Shown here one piece after another: positions 51,186-62,500 of a DNA stretch of 64,000 nucleotides. A program made the translations under genes and the position numbers. The notes beneath the pieces are model-generated. The model saw only the letters and a list, made by a program, of their open reading frames with translations. It was not told where the DNA came from and searched no databases. Each line of letters begins with the position of its first letter. Positions within the stretch are counted from its first letter, which is position 1. The stretch lies in assembly GCF_001570405.1 (NCBI RefSeq), contig NZ_BBYM01000015.1, forward strand, positions 104,274-168,273. Reading direction: 5' to 3'. The DNA is from Microtetraspora niveoalba (GTDB lineage Bacteria > Actinomycetota > Actinomycetes > Streptosporangiales > Streptosporangiaceae).

Positions 51186-51734
51186 TTGGCCATTCAGCCG
51201 ATCCGCCTGTTCGGCGACCCGGTGCTGCGCACCCCGGCGGAGCCGGTGGTGGATTTCGACAAGGAGCTGCGCCGGCTCGTCAAGGACCTCACCGACACGA
51301 TGATGGACGCGCCGGGCGCCGGGCTCGCCGCGCCGCAGATCGGTGTCGGGCTGCGCGTGTTCACCTACTACGTGGACGACCAGCTCGGCCACCTGATCAA
51401 TCCCGACCTCGACCTGTCCTCCGAGCTCGACGAGGAGGGCGAGGAGGGCTGCCTGTCCTTCCCCGGCCTGTCCTTCCCGACGCCCCGCTCCATCAGGGCC
51501 GTGGCCAAGGGTTTCAACATGCACGGCGAGCCCGTCGTGCTGGAGGGCACCGACCTGATGGCGCGCTGCTTCCAGCACGAGACCGACCATCTCGACGGCG
51601 TGCTCTTCATCGACCGCATGGACGCCAAGCAGCGCAAGCAGGCGATGCGGGCGATCCGCGAGGCCGAGTGGAGCGGGCTGTCCTCCCCGACCGTGAAGTT
51701 CTCCCCCCACGCGACGCGGGGGAGGGCCCTGTAG
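51186..51734 (+). CDS. def: Peptide deformylase
   Basis: A 182-residue metalloprotease that removes the formyl group from nascent proteins. All three motifs are present: [19 protein letters not shown] and QHETDHLDG. The TTG start at 51186 gives the expected [15 protein letters not shown]-terminus. Its stop overlaps the fmt start by one base, coupling the enzyme that removes formyl groups with the one that adds them. Confidence 0.96.
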   Translation: MAIQPIRLFGDPVLRTPAEPVVDFDKELRRLVKDLTDTMMDAPGAGLAAPQIGVGLRVFTYYVDDQLGHLINPDLDLSSELDEEGEEGCLSFPGLSFPTPRSIRAVAKGFNMHGEPVVLEGTDLMARCFQHETDHLDGVLFIDRMDAKQRKQAMRAIREAEWSGLSSPTVKFSPHATRGRAL

Positions 51735-52663
51735 TGCGCCTCGTCTTCGCCGGCACACCGGACACCGCGCTGCCCTCGCTCCGCGCGCTGCTGGACTCGC
51801 CCCGGCACGAGGTGGTCGCCGTCGTCACCCGCCCGGACGCGCAGTCCGGCCGGGGGCGCAAGGTCCACCCGAGCCCCGTGGCCCAGCTCGCCGACGAGGC
51901 GGGCATCGAGGTGCTCAGACCGGCGAAGGCCGGGGACCCCGGCTTCCTCGACCGGCTGCGCGAGATCGGCCCGGACTGCTGCCCGGTCGTCGCGTACGGC
52001 GCGCTGCTGCCGCAGGCGGCGCTGGACATCCCCCGGCACGGGTGGGTCAACCTGCACTTCTCGCTGCTGCCCGCCTGGCGCGGCGCGGCCCCGGTCCAGC
52101 ACGCGGTGCTGCACGGCGACGAGATCACCGGCGCCGCGACCTTCCGCATCGTCAAGGAGCTCGACGCCGGCCCCGTCTTCGGCGTGGTGACCGAGCCGGT
52201 GCGGCCGGACGACACCAGCGGCGACCTGCTCGGCCGCCTCGCCGAGTCGGGCGCCGAGCTGCTCCTCGCCACCCTGGACGGCATCGAGGACGGCACGCTG
52301 GAGGCCCGCGAGCAACCGCACGACGGCGTCAGCCTCGCCCCCAAGATCGACATGGGCGACGCCCGGGTGGACTGGACGGCCACCGCCATGCGCGTCGATC
52401 GCCTGATCCGCGCGTGCACGCCCGCCCCCGGCGCGTGGAGCGAGTTCCGCGGCCAGCGGCTCAAGGTCGGCCCGGTGCGGCCCGCGCCCGACGCGGACCG
52501 GCTCGGCCCCGGAGAGATCAGGGCGACCAAGAGCAGCGTCCTGGTCGGCACCGCGAGCCACCCGGTCGAGCTGGGCGAGGTGCAGCCGCAGGGCAAGCGC
52601 CAGATGACGGCGGCGGAGTGGGCGCGCGGCGTCCGCGTGACCGGCGAAGATCGGCTGGGCTGA
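51734..52663 (+). CDS. fmt: Methionyl-tRNA formyltransferase
   Basis: A 309-residue enzyme that formylates initiator Met-tRNA. It has [20 protein letters not shown] at the start, the catalytic [20 protein letters not shown] motif, and a C-terminal OB-like tRNA-binding domain (RLKVGPVRP...[15 protein letters not shown]). GTG 51734 shares its G with the def stop; the longer upstream frame is not homologous. Confidence 0.96.
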   Translation: MRLVFAGTPDTALPSLRALLDSPRHEVVAVVTRPDAQSGRGRKVHPSPVAQLADEAGIEVLRPAKAGDPGFLDRLREIGPDCCPVVAYGALLPQAALDIPRHGWVNLHFSLLPAWRGAAPVQHAVLHGDEITGAATFRIVKELDAGPVFGVVTEPVRPDDTSGDLLGRLAESGAELLLATLDGIEDGTLEAREQPHDGVSLAPKIDMGDARVDWTATAMRVDRLIRACTPAPGAWSEFRGQRLKVGPVRPAPDADRLGPGEIRATKSSVLVGTASHPVELGEVQPQGKRQMTAAEWARGVRVTGEDRLG

Positions 52664-52669
52664 GCGATC

Positions 52670-54226
52670 GTGAACAAGGACAACCGCGGCCGCCGCGACC
52701 ACGCCGGACAGAAGCCCACGGGACACGACCGGGCCGGGCAGAACCGCGGGCAGGGCGGCGCCGGGCAGGGGCCCTCCGAGCAGCGCCGTACCGGACAGGG
52801 CGGCGGCGACCAGGGACGCGGCGGACCGCAGCGCCCGGGACAGCGCGGCGCGGACCGGGGCCGTGGAGACCGGGGCGGGCGGCGCGGCCCGGCCAGGCCG
52901 GTCAGGGACGAGGCGCGCAACGCCGCCTACGACCTGATGCGCGCCGTCGACGAGCGCGACGCGTACGCCAACCTGCTGATGCCGACGCTGCTGCGGCAGC
53001 GGAGGCTCACCGGAAGGGACGCCGCGCTCGCCACCGAGCTGGCGTACGGCACGCTGCGCGGCCTCGGCACGTACGACGAGGTCATCGCGATGTGCAGCGA
53101 CCGCCCGCCGGAGGAGGTGGACCCGCCGCTGCTGGACGCGATCCGGCTCGGCGTCCACCAGCTCCTGCGGACCCGCATCCCTCCGCACGCCGCGGTGAGC
53201 GCGACCATCGACCTGGTGCGGCTCCGCGTCGGGAGCGGCCCCGCCCGGTACGCCAACGCCGTGCTGCGCAAGGTCGCCACCCGCACGCTGGAGGAGTGGT
53301 TGCCCATCGTGGCGCCGCCGCGCGAGGAGGACCCGGTCGGGAACCTCGCGGTGACCTACAGCCACCCCGCCTGGATCGTCGCCGCCCTGCGGGACGCCCT
53401 CGGCGGCGACGCCGAGGAGACCGCCGCGCTGCTCGCCGCGGACAACGACCGGCCCAGGGTGGCGCTGGTGGCCCGTCCCGGCCGCTGCACGCTCGACGAG
53501 CTCGTCGCCGCGGGCGCCGAGCCCGCCGCCTACTCGCCGTACGGCGCCTATCTGCGGGAGGGCGACCCGGGCGCGCTGCCGGCGATCGGCGAGGCGCGGG
53601 CGGCCGTGCAGGACGAGGCGAGCCAGCTCGTCGCCCTCGCCCTCACCCGGGTCCCCCTGGAGCGGGACGCGCGCTGGCTCGACATGTGCGCCGGGCCCGG
53701 CGGCAAGGCCGGGCTGCTCGACGCGCTCGCCACGCTGCGGGGAGCGCGCCTGCTCGGCTCCGACGTGCAGTATCACCGCGCCCGGCTGGCCTGGCAGGCC
53801 ACCGCCGAGGCCAAGATCATCACGGCGGACGGCACGGAGCCCGCGTGGCGGCCGGGCGTGTTCGACCGGGTGATGCTGGATGCGCCCTGCACCGGGCTGG
53901 GCGCGTTGCGCCGCCGCCCCGAGGCACGCTGGCGGCGCGACCCGCGCGGCATCCCCGAGCTGACCGCGCTGCAGCGGAGGCTGCTCGCCACCGCGCTCGA
54001 CGCCGTACGGCCCGGCGGGGTGGTGGCGTACGTGACGTGCTCGCCGCACCTGGCCGAGACCCGCGCGGTGGTCGGCGACCTCGCCGGGGACGGGCGGGCC
54101 GAGATCCTCGACGCCAGGGAGTACCTCCCGGAGGTCCCCGGCCTCGGCGACGGCCCGTACGCGCAGTTCTGGCCGCACCGCCACGGCACCGACGCGATGT
54201 TCCTCGCGCTGCTCCGCCGCAGGTGA
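52670..54226 (+). CDS. rsmB: 16S rRNA m5C967 methyltransferase (RsmB/Sun)
   Basis: A 518-residue SAM-dependent rRNA cytosine methyltransferase. An NusB-like N-terminal domain (ARNAAYDLMRAVDERDAYANLLMP...) precedes the Rossmann domain with MCAGPGGKAGLL, the DAPCTGLGALRRRPEARWRRDP motif (release Cys) and the VTCSPHLAETRAV catalytic Cys. Some 80 Arg/Gly/Gln-rich residues precede the NusB domain, probably an RNA-binding tail. GTG start, 6 bp after fmt. In Streptomyces the run of housekeeping genes continues after this gene; here it stops. Confidence 0.93.
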   Translation: MNKDNRGRRDHAGQKPTGHDRAGQNRGQGGAGQGPSEQRRTGQGGGDQGRGGPQRPGQRGADRGRGDRGGRRGPARPVRDEARNAAYDLMRAVDERDAYANLLMPTLLRQRRLTGRDAALATELAYGTLRGLGTYDEVIAMCSDRPPEEVDPPLLDAIRLGVHQLLRTRIPPHAAVSATIDLVRLRVGSGPARYANAVLRKVATRTLEEWLPIVAPPREEDPVGNLAVTYSHPAWIVAALRDALGGDAEETAALLAADNDRPRVALVARPGRCTLDELVAAGAEPAAYSPYGAYLREGDPGALPAIGEARAAVQDEASQLVALALTRVPLERDARWLDMCAGPGGKAGLLDALATLRGARLLGSDVQYHRARLAWQATAEAKIITADGTEPAWRPGVFDRVMLDAPCTGLGALRRRPEARWRRDPRGIPELTALQRRLLATALDAVRPGGVVAYVTCSPHLAETRAVVGDLAGDGRAEILDAREYLPEVPGLGDGPYAQFWPHRHGTDAMFLALLRRR

Positions 54227-54820
54227 GACACGGCCGTGCGGGCGTGATGGGTTGGAAGGCCGGTGATCGCGTAGACGGTCACGGTCGGCCATTTCGCGCG
54301 CCCGCGCCGAGGCCGTGGACCGGGCGTTCGATCTGAATGGGACAAACGATACTAAAGTGAATATTGAGGCGATTGCTGCCTAAGAACGCCTGGCGATAGG
54401 GGCGGAGGTTCGCCTGCGGGTCGATGTGAGCCGCGAACAGGCGCGGACGGGGTTCCACCCGGATCATCCGCTGGGCTGCCGTCGACGCCGAGCCCCGACC
54501 GTGTGGTGTTCGAGCACGTCATCGATGCTCTGGTCCGTCGGCATGCCTGTCCATCCGCACCCAGTTGTGCAGCGTGTATCGGGTCTCCACGGCACAGGGA
54601 AGCGCGCACCGAGGCTCCTGGCGGAGAGGCGGCGTAGGGACCGGAAATTCCCACCAGGACCCTCTTCCACGTCCGCTCGCCTCCGCCCGAGCGTCGTCTT
54701 CATCGCCCTGAACCCGCAGGTCAAAACTGCTAACCGCCTGAGTCCCTGGTGTTGGCATTGGCTCCACACTTCCCGTGGTGGGCATAGTCAAAGGAAAACC
54801 GAACCCGCTAGTATTACTGA
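54227..54820. other. 594-bp region at the synteny break
   Basis: GC falls clearly after about 54345 (GATACTAAAGTGAATATTGA). The region contains a short transposase-like fragment (54426-54545) and, close to the LmbU-like gene, AT-rich sequence that should hold its promoter. No intact gene is seen. Confidence 0.6.
54426..54545 (+). pseudogene. Decayed IS5-like transposase fragment
   Basis: One frame reads FHPDHPLGCRRRR and, after a one-base shift near 54487, the next reads PDRVVFEHVIDALVR. Together these resemble the N-terminal HPLGCxRxRxPDRVVFEHVxxALV block of IS5-type transposases common in streptomycetes. Sequence after that is not recognisable. No inverted repeats could be placed. Confidence 0.4.
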
Positions 54821-55462
54821 GTGGCAGCTCAACGACCGAATGCGATGGCGAGCCCGGGTGGCAGTAGGCGTGCGGCTTTATATGCAAGAGCTGTCAGCGG
54901 GCAAGAGCGGCTGGGGCTTGGTGACGCTGCGCGAGTGCGCGGTCTTGGTTTGCAATTATCAGTGGATATCACATTCGAATCGTGGGAGCGGATAGGAAGG
55001 AATCTCAGTCTGCTGGGCAATTCCACGGCGTGGTGGCTCGGTGACTGGCTCGTCTTCGGAGAAGAGTTCTTTCCTGATCGATACACTCGCGCGGTCGAGA
55101 GCACGTCGCTGGCGTATCAGACCTTGCGTAACTACGCGTGGGTCGCGCGTGCCTTCCCGCTGTCCCGTCGACGGGACAAGCTGAGCCTGCAGCACCACCT
55201 GGTGGTAGCCGCGCTGCCCGAGCACGAGCAGGAGGACTGGCTGACCAGGGCGGAGCGCGGTATGTGGTCCCAGCGGCGGCTCCGGCAGGAACTGCGGGCG
55301 AGCAGGCAGGAACAGTGGCCTGCCGAGTCGGGGACGACGAGCCTGGTTCTGAAAGTGCCGCGGGAGAGCCGGCGGCGCTGGGAGGAAGCGGCCGGCGCGG
55401 TCGGCCTGGCGGTGCCCGACTGGATCGTGCAAACGCTCGACGAGGTCGCGGCCGACTGCTGA
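54821..55462 (+). CDS. LmbU-family transcriptional regulator
   Basis: A 213-residue regulator resembling LmbU/NovE-type activators of antibiotic clusters. The conserved core starts ITFESWERIGRNLSLLGNSTAWWLGDWLVFG, continues FPDRYTRAVESTSLAYQTLRNYAWVARAF, SRRRDKLSLQHHLVVAALPEHEQEDWLTRAE and MWSQRRLRQELRAS. LmbU binds promoters of the lincomycin cluster. Codons 20 and 46 are TTA, the rare leucine codon read by bldA tRNA, so translation is probably developmentally gated. GTG 54821 is the track start, and internal ATG 54845 is possible. It precedes the NRPS genes and is likely their activator. Confidence 0.85.
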   Translation: MAAQRPNAMASPGGSRRAALYARAVSGQERLGLGDAARVRGLGLQLSVDITFESWERIGRNLSLLGNSTAWWLGDWLVFGEEFFPDRYTRAVESTSLAYQTLRNYAWVARAFPLSRRRDKLSLQHHLVVAALPEHEQEDWLTRAERGMWSQRRLRQELRASRQEQWPAESGTTSLVLKVPRESRRRWEEAAGAVGLAVPDWIVQTLDEVAADC

Positions 55463-55483
55463 CGAGAACGCTCCGGGGGCAGA

Positions 55484-56386
55484 TCAGGTGAGGTCGATCT
55501 GTTCGCCGATGATTGGATAACCAGCCCTGTCGAAGATCCGGGCCATGGGGATGTTGGCCAGGTCGGTGGTCGCGGCAATTTCCTCCGCACCCTGCTCGAC
55601 GAGGAAGCGGGTGATCTCGGCCAGCATGTCGTAGCCGTACCCGTGACCGCGTTGCGCCGCGACGACGCCGATGAACCCGACGACCGGCCGGGTGTGGTTA
55701 CGTGCGGGCACCGCCAGGCCGACCAGCTCCCCGTCCCGTGTCCATGCCGTTCGCCACCACTCGCGGGGGGACGGATACCAGCGCAGACCGGCCAGCTCCT
55801 CGCGGGCGGCGGCCTCGACGCCGCCGGTTTCGACGCGATCGCGCGCGTGGTCGACCAGCGTGCCGGTCATGATCTGGCACAGTGCGTCGAGGATGACGTC
55901 GTCGTCGGGCTCGGAGCGGAACTCGAGCCGGTCGGTGGTGGTGGGCGGAGTCAGGTCCGTGCCCCACAGGTACCGCAGGCGCTGCGCCGTGAGCCGCATG
56001 CCGGCCTGTTCGGCGGCAGCGATGCGGGGCTCGATGACTCCGCGGAGCACCGGGTCGTCACGCCAGCCACTCGGGAGCTGCATGCTGTGCTCGACACGGT
56101 ACGGCGCTGCCTTCAGCAAGGCGACACCATCGGCGGGGTCGTCGAAGTCGAACCAGTCCAGGCAGCGCGGCGTGGTGTCCGAGGGGCCGCCCCACCACCC
56201 GGCCCTCGCGACGACCAGGCCGTTGCGTATGGCGACCCAGCTCCATTCCGGTCGATACTGACCTTCGCTGGAGAGCGCCCGATAGCCGTGATGAGTCGGT
56301 ACGAGCCCGAGAAGCTCTGGATCGGGGCGGGAGAGAAACAGTTCTTCCTCGCCCTCTTCGAGAGGTCGAATGATGAGTTCCGGCAC
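55484..56386 (-). CDS. GNAT-family N-acetyltransferase (two-domain)
   Basis: A 300-residue protein. The C-terminal part (about 190-300) is a GNAT domain with VVGFIGVVAAQRGHGYGYDML (acetyl-CoA loop) and the TTDLANIPMARIFDRAGY motif. The N-terminal 150 residues (SWVAIRNGLVVARAGWW) look like a degenerate GNAT repeat. It is convergent with the LmbU-like gene and divergent from the NRPS gene. It may be self-resistance, tailoring or unrelated; the substrate is unknown. Confidence 0.8.
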   Translation of the reverse strand: MPELIIRPLEEGEEELFLSRPDPELLGLVPTHHGYRALSSEGQYRPEWSWVAIRNGLVVARAGWWGGPSDTTPRCLDWFDFDDPADGVALLKAAPYRVEHSMQLPSGWRDDPVLRGVIEPRIAAAEQAGMRLTAQRLRYLWGTDLTPPTTTDRLEFRSEPDDDVILDALCQIMTGTLVDHARDRVETGGVEAAAREELAGLRWYPSPREWWRTAWTRDGELVGLAVPARNHTRPVVGFIGVVAAQRGHGYGYDMLAEITRFLVEQGAEEIAATTDLANIPMARIFDRAGYPIIGEQIDLT

Positions 56387-56413
56387 GGCATCTCCTAATG
56401 ACGGCGTAGCAGA

Positions 56414-56434
56414 AGAACCCCGGGGAGCGGTTCT
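56414..56434. promoter_or_regulatory. Inverted repeat upstream of the NRPS gene
   Basis: AGAACC and GGTTCT flank a CCGGGGAGC spacer in the intergenic region between the acetyltransferase and the NRPS gene, 130 bp before the NRPS start. It is a candidate operator; the binder is unknown. Confidence 0.3.
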
Positions 56435-56565
56435 AACCTAGCTGATTTCGGGTGAATCCCGTGATAGTTTTCCGGCGAATGCTCGCGGCCGGGCGTTCAC
56501 CTGGTTTCGCCTGCGTTCAGGGCGATCCGCCGCCTGATCGTGGCATGCATGGGGAGGGTGTGACG

Positions 56566-59500
56566 ATGGCGCCGGTCGATTCTCTTATTTTTCCCGCATC
56601 GTTCGATCAGTATCGGAATTGGCTCGTCGAGCAGCTCATTCCGGGAACGGCGGCTTACCATATCCCTTTCGCGCTGCGGTTACGCGGAAAACTCGATGTC
56701 GACGCGGTGCGGCGAGCACTCACCACGGTCGCCGCCAGGCACGATGCGCTCCGTACGACGGTCACGGAGGTTGACGGGGAAGTCGTGCAGGTCGTCCGGT
56801 CTGAGGCGGAGCTGACGCTGCCGTTGCGCACGATCGATGAAAGCGAACTCAGCGCCGTGCTCGCCGCCACGTGCGCGGCGCCGTTCGACCTGCACGAGGG
56901 GCCGCTGGTGCGTGCCGCGCTCTTCCGCCTCGCGCCGGACCACCACGTGCTCGCGGTAACGATGCACCACATGATCTCGGATGTGTGGTCGTGCGGGCTC
57001 TTCGTCGATGAGTTGGCCGCCTTCTACAACGATCCGTTCCAGGCGCGAGCCGAACCTGCCCTGCAGTACGGAGACTTCGCGATCTGGCAGCGCGAACAAC
57101 TGGACGGCGAACGCGCTGGACGGCTCATCCGCTTCTGGCGCGCGGAACTGGCCGGGATGCCCGGCGAGCTGGACCTCCAGACGGACCGGGCGCGGCCCTC
57201 GGTGCAGACGCTGGAAGGCGCGGCCGAGCCGGTCCGGCTGCCCGAGGCGGTGTCGGCGGGCATCCAGGAGCTGTGCCGTCGCGACGGTGTGACACCGTTC
57301 ATGGTCCTGCTCGCGGCGTTCCAGGTGGTGCTGCGGTTACGGTCCGGACTGGACGACATCGTGGTCGGCACCGGGGTGTCCACTCGTGAACCCGGGACGG
57401 AAGACGTCATCGGCTCGTTCGTGAACACCGTCCTGCTGCGTACCTCGCTGGCAGGCGATCCCTCCTTCGAGGAGCTCGTCGGCCGGGTGAAGACGACGAC
57501 GTTGAACGCCCTCGAGCACCAGGACCTGCCCTTCGAACGGCTCGTCGACGAGCTCGCCCCCGACCGTGACCTCAGCCGCAACCCCTTGACTCAGGTCATG
57601 CTCGTCATTCAGAACGCGCCGCTTCCCGAGCCGAGCTTGGCGGGGCTGACCTCCGAACGGGTGCCGGTGCCCCGGCACGTGTCCCAGCTCGACCTGAACG
57701 TGCAGCTGTGGTCGGACGGCGTGACGTACACGGGCTTCGCCGAATACTCCACCGCTTTGTTCGACGCGGCCACCGTGCGCGGCCTGATCGATCAGTTCGA
57801 GCGCGTCCTGTCGCGGGCGCTGTCCGACCCGGGCCGCCCGATCGGCGAACTCGGCCTGCCCACGACGGAGGAGCGGGAGCTGGTCCTGCGGACGTGGAAC
57901 ACCACCCGCGCGGAGGGCGAGGCCCCTGCTTTCCCCGGGGACTTGGCCCGCCAGGCCGTCGCCACACCCGACGCCGTGGCGGTGAGGGCCGAGGACACGC
58001 TGACCTACCGGGAGCTGAACGCCCGGGTCAACCGCCTGGCCAGGCTGCTCGCCGCCAGAGGGCTGCGGCAGGAACAGCTGGCCGCGGTCATGATCCCGCC
58101 CTCAGCCGATCTGGTGGTGGCGCTCCTGGCGGTCTTGAAAGCCGGCGGCGCCTACCTTCCGATCGACCCTGACTACCCGGCAGAACGGATCGCGTTCATG
58201 CTGTCGGACGCCAGGCCGTCGATGGTGCTGACCGTCGGTGCTCTGCGCGGGCTCCTGGCTGACCCGGCGGAGGTCCTGGAGCTCGACCACGACGACATCC
58301 GGGCCGCTCTGCGGGACTGCCCCGACATGGAACCGGGGTTGACGGTGCCGCGCGAGGCCGCCGCCTACGTCATCTACACCTCGGGTTCGACAGGTGTTCC
58401 GAAGGGCGTCGTGGTCTCGCGCGGCGCGCTGGCGAACTTCCTGGCGGCGATGGGGGAGCGCATCCCGCTCAGGCCCGGCGACCGTGTGCCGTCCGTGACC
58501 ACCATCGGGTTCGACACGGCGGCCCTGGAGCTCTATCTGCCGCTGACCTGCGGGGCGAGCATCACGATGGTCCCACGCCAGGTGGTGCGTGATCCAGGCG
58601 CGCTCGCCGACGTGCTCAAGCGTGACGGCGTCACCATGATGCAGGCCACGCCCTCGCTTTGGCAGACGCTGGTGGCGGCGCGCCCTGAGTGCCTGGACGG
58701 GCTGCGCGTCCTGTCCGGCGGTGAGGCGCTGACGCCGGGCCTGCTGTCCGGCCTCCGGCAGGCGGGAGCCGAGGTAAGGAACCTTTACGGGCCGACGGAG
58801 ACGACCGTGTGGTCCACGGTGTCCGGCGCCCTGGAGGACGACAGGCAGCCCACGATCGGCCGGCCCGTCAGGAACACCCAGATTTACGTGCTCGACGCCG
58901 TCCTGCGCCCGGTTCTCCCAGGGCAGCGGGGCGAGGTCTACATCGCGGGCGACGGGCTGGCCCGCGGGTACCTGGGTAGACCGTCGCTCACCGCGGAACG
59001 CTTCACGGCGTGTCCGTTCGGCGCGCCGGGAACGGTCATGTATCGCACCGGCGACCTCGCGCGCTGGACGTCACACGGCGAGCTGGAGTATCTGGGACGC
59101 GCGGATGACCAGGTGAAGCTCCGGGGGTTCCGCATAGAGCCCGGCGAGATCGAGACCGTGATCGGCGGACTCCCCGAGGTGGCGCGGGTCGCGGTCGCCA
59201 TCCGCGACATCCGGGGGGCCGGCCCACGCTTGATCGCCTACGTGGTGCCGGCCTCGGGCCGCGACGTGGTCCCGGCGGACGTGCGTGCGCACGCCGCGCG
59301 GTTCCTGCCGTCACATTTGGTGCCGGGCGTGGTCCTGACCGTGGCCGAACTCCCGCTGACCCCCAACGGCAAGCTCGATCGCAGGGCCCTGCCCGAGGTG
59401 TCCGATCCGGTGACCGCCCAGCGGGCCGGCGGCGCGCCGTCCACGCCTGGGGAAAAGGCGCTGTGCGAGGCGTTCTCCGAGGTCTTGGGTGCCGACCGGG

Positions 59501-62500
59501 TGGGAGTGGACGACGGCTTCTTCGACCTCGGTGGCGACAGCATCCTGGCGATCCGGCTGGCCGGCGCGGTTCGCAAGTCGGGGCTGGCGATCTCGGTGCA
59601 GAGCGTGTTCCAGCACCAGACGCCACGCGCCCTGGCGTGTGTGGCGGAGCCGCTGGAGCGGGAGACGGCTCATGTGGACGGCCCGCTCACGCCGCTGACG
59701 GAGACCGTCAGGGCACGGTACCCGGGAGCGCGGGAGGCGTGGCCGCTCACGCCCCTGCAGCGGGGCATGGTGTTCCACAGCCTGCTCGGCGAGCAGGGGC
59801 CCGACGTCTACGCCGCGCAGACCGTGCTCGACCTCGACGGCCCGCTCGACGCATCGGCCCTCCAGACGGCCGCGCAGGCGCTGCTCGACCGGTTCCCGAA
59901 CTTGCGTGTCGCCGTCCACGAGGACGTTCAAGTCGTGGTGGAAGGGTTGCGGGTGCCGTGGCGCGAGGTCGACCTGAGCGTGCAGGCCGATGGCCGGGAG
60001 CAGGCCGCCGCGATCCTGGAGGAGGAACGCGACCGCCGCTTCGACTTCGCCACGCCGCCGCTGCTGCGCTTCACGCTGATCAAGTTCGGACCCGCCGCGC
60101 ACCGGCTAGTCGTGACGTACCACCACCTGCTCATGGACGGGTGGTCGATGCCCGTCCTGCTGCGCGCGCTGACGGCCTTGTACGATGGCGCCGCCCTGCC
60201 GGAGGCCACGCCGTACGAGACCTATCTGCGTTGGCTGCTCGCCCAGGACGGCGAGGCCGCGACGGCCGCGTGGCGCGCGGCGCTCGCTGGGGCGGAGCCG
60301 ACCAGGCTCGCCGCCTCCGTGGCCGCCTCCTCCCGATCCTCCCGCCCCGAGCGCCTCGACGCGATCCTGCCGGATCTGACAGCCGCGTTACGCGGGCTCG
60401 GCCTGACGGCCGGCACGGTCCTGCAAGGGGCCTGGGCGGCCGCCCTGCGCCACCTGACCGGCCGCGACGACGTAGTGTTCGGCACCACCGTCTCCGGCCG
60501 GCCACCGGAGATTCCGGGGGTGGAGGAGATGGCGGGGCTGTTCATCAACACAGTCCCGGTCCGCGCCGTGCTCCGGCCGGGCAGGAAGATCCTGGACAAC
60601 CTCGCCGACCTGCAGTGCCGCCAAGCCGAGCTCGCCGCCCACGCGCACCTCGGCTTGGCGGCCATCCAGGCGGCGGCCGGCGGCGAGGAGCTGTTCGACT
60701 CGTTGCTGGTCGTCGAGAACTACCCGATCGGCCAGGCCGCGGTGATGGGCGCGGTGACCGTGACCGACGCCGAGATCCACGACACGACGCACTATCCGGT
60801 CGAGCTGCTGGCCTTGACCTCCCAGCCTGGTGGCCCGCGACTGGTCCTGCGCTTCCGTCCCGACGTCTTCGGCAGGGAGCGGGCCGAGTGGGTCCTGGCC
60901 TGTGTCGTGCGGTTCGTCGAGGCGTTCGTCGTGGATCCCGAGCGGGCCCTCGGCCTGGTCGACCTGCCGGGAAGGTTTCCCGCGGAGCCCGTCGAGACGC
61001 CGCGGACGCGGCGGACGACCATCCACGCGCTCGTCGAACACCAGGCCGCGATCGCCCCCGACGCCGTCGCCGTCGTCTCGGGGGACGACCGGATCACCTA
61101 CGGGGAGCTCGACGCCTGGGCCGACCGGCTGGCACGCGCGCTCGTCGCGCGGGGAGCGGAACCGGAGCGGCTGGTCGCGCTTTCGCTGCCGCCTTCGATC
61201 GAGCTGGTGGTCGCCATGCTCGCCGTGCTCAAGGCCGGCGCGGCGTACGTGCCGATCGATCCGGAATACCCCTCGGCCCGCCGCGACATGATCCTGCGTC
61301 ACGCCAGGCCCGTCGCCGTGATCGACTCCCTCGACGATGTACGGGCCGCTGACGGGCAGGCAGCCGACATCGCTTCGGCCGGCCCGGCCACCCTGGCGTA
61401 CGTCATCCACACCTCCGGCTCCACAGGGACGCCCAAGGGGGTCCTGATACCTCACCACAATGTGGTGCGGCTACTCGACACGACCTGGCCGGACTTCCGC
61501 TTCGGCCCGCAGGATGTGTGGACGCTGTTCCACTCCTCCGCCTTCGACTTCTCGGTCTGGGAGATCTGGGGCGCGCTGGCGCACGGAGGGCGTCTCGTCG
61601 TGGTCCCTAAGGACATCGCGCGATCTCCGGCGGATTTCCTCGACCTGCTGGCCGAAGAGCAGGTCACCGTGCTCAACCAGACACCCTCCGCCTTCGGCAG
61701 GCTCGCCGCCGCGGAGCGGGACAGCGAGGTAGGGCTCAGCCTCCGTCTGGTGATCTTCGGTGGGGAGGCACTCGACCCCCGGCGGCTGGCGGAGTGGTTC
61801 GCCAGGCACGGCGACCAGCGGCCCGCCATGGTCAACATGTACGGCATCACCGAGACCACCGTCCACTCCACTCTGATGCCGCTCGGCAAGGACATCCAGG
61901 GCAGCGTCATCGGCAGGAGCCTGCCCGACCTCCAGGTGCACGTGCTCGACTCCGCGCTGCGCCCGACACCTCCCGGGGTCCCAGGCGAGATCTACGTGGG
62001 CGGCGCCGGACTGGCCAGGGGCTACCTCGGCAAGCCCGGGCTGACCGCGGAACGGTTCGTGGCCGACCCCTACGGGCCACCCGGGTCGTTGATGTACCGC
62101 TCGGGCGACCTGGCCAGGCGGGGCGGCGACGGCGAGCTGCAATATCTCGGGCGCGCCGACGACCAGGTCAAGATACGCGGCTTCCGTGTCGAGGTCGGCG
62201 AGATCGAAGCGGCGGCACTGCGGCACCGGCTCGTCTCGGACGTGGCCGTGGTCATGCGCGCGGAGCACCACGGCGACACGCTTGTCGCCTACATCGTCAC
62301 CCACGACGCGGACGAGGCCGTGCCGGGGCTGCGCGAGCACCTGCGCGCCACGCTGCCGCCGCACATGCTGCCCGGCGCGATCGTGCCGGTCGACGCGATC
62401 CCCCTGACCCCGAACGGGAAGCTGGACAGGAACGCCCTTCCCGCGCCGTCCGGCGACAGACGGCTCGGCGTTCCGTACCGGCCGCCGAGCACCGAGCTGG

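Noticed and set aside
54464-54887. Minus-strand frames of about 100-120 codons upstream of the LmbU-like gene
   Set aside because: They overlap the transposase remnant and the start of the regulator gene, and show no conserved motif or ribosome site.
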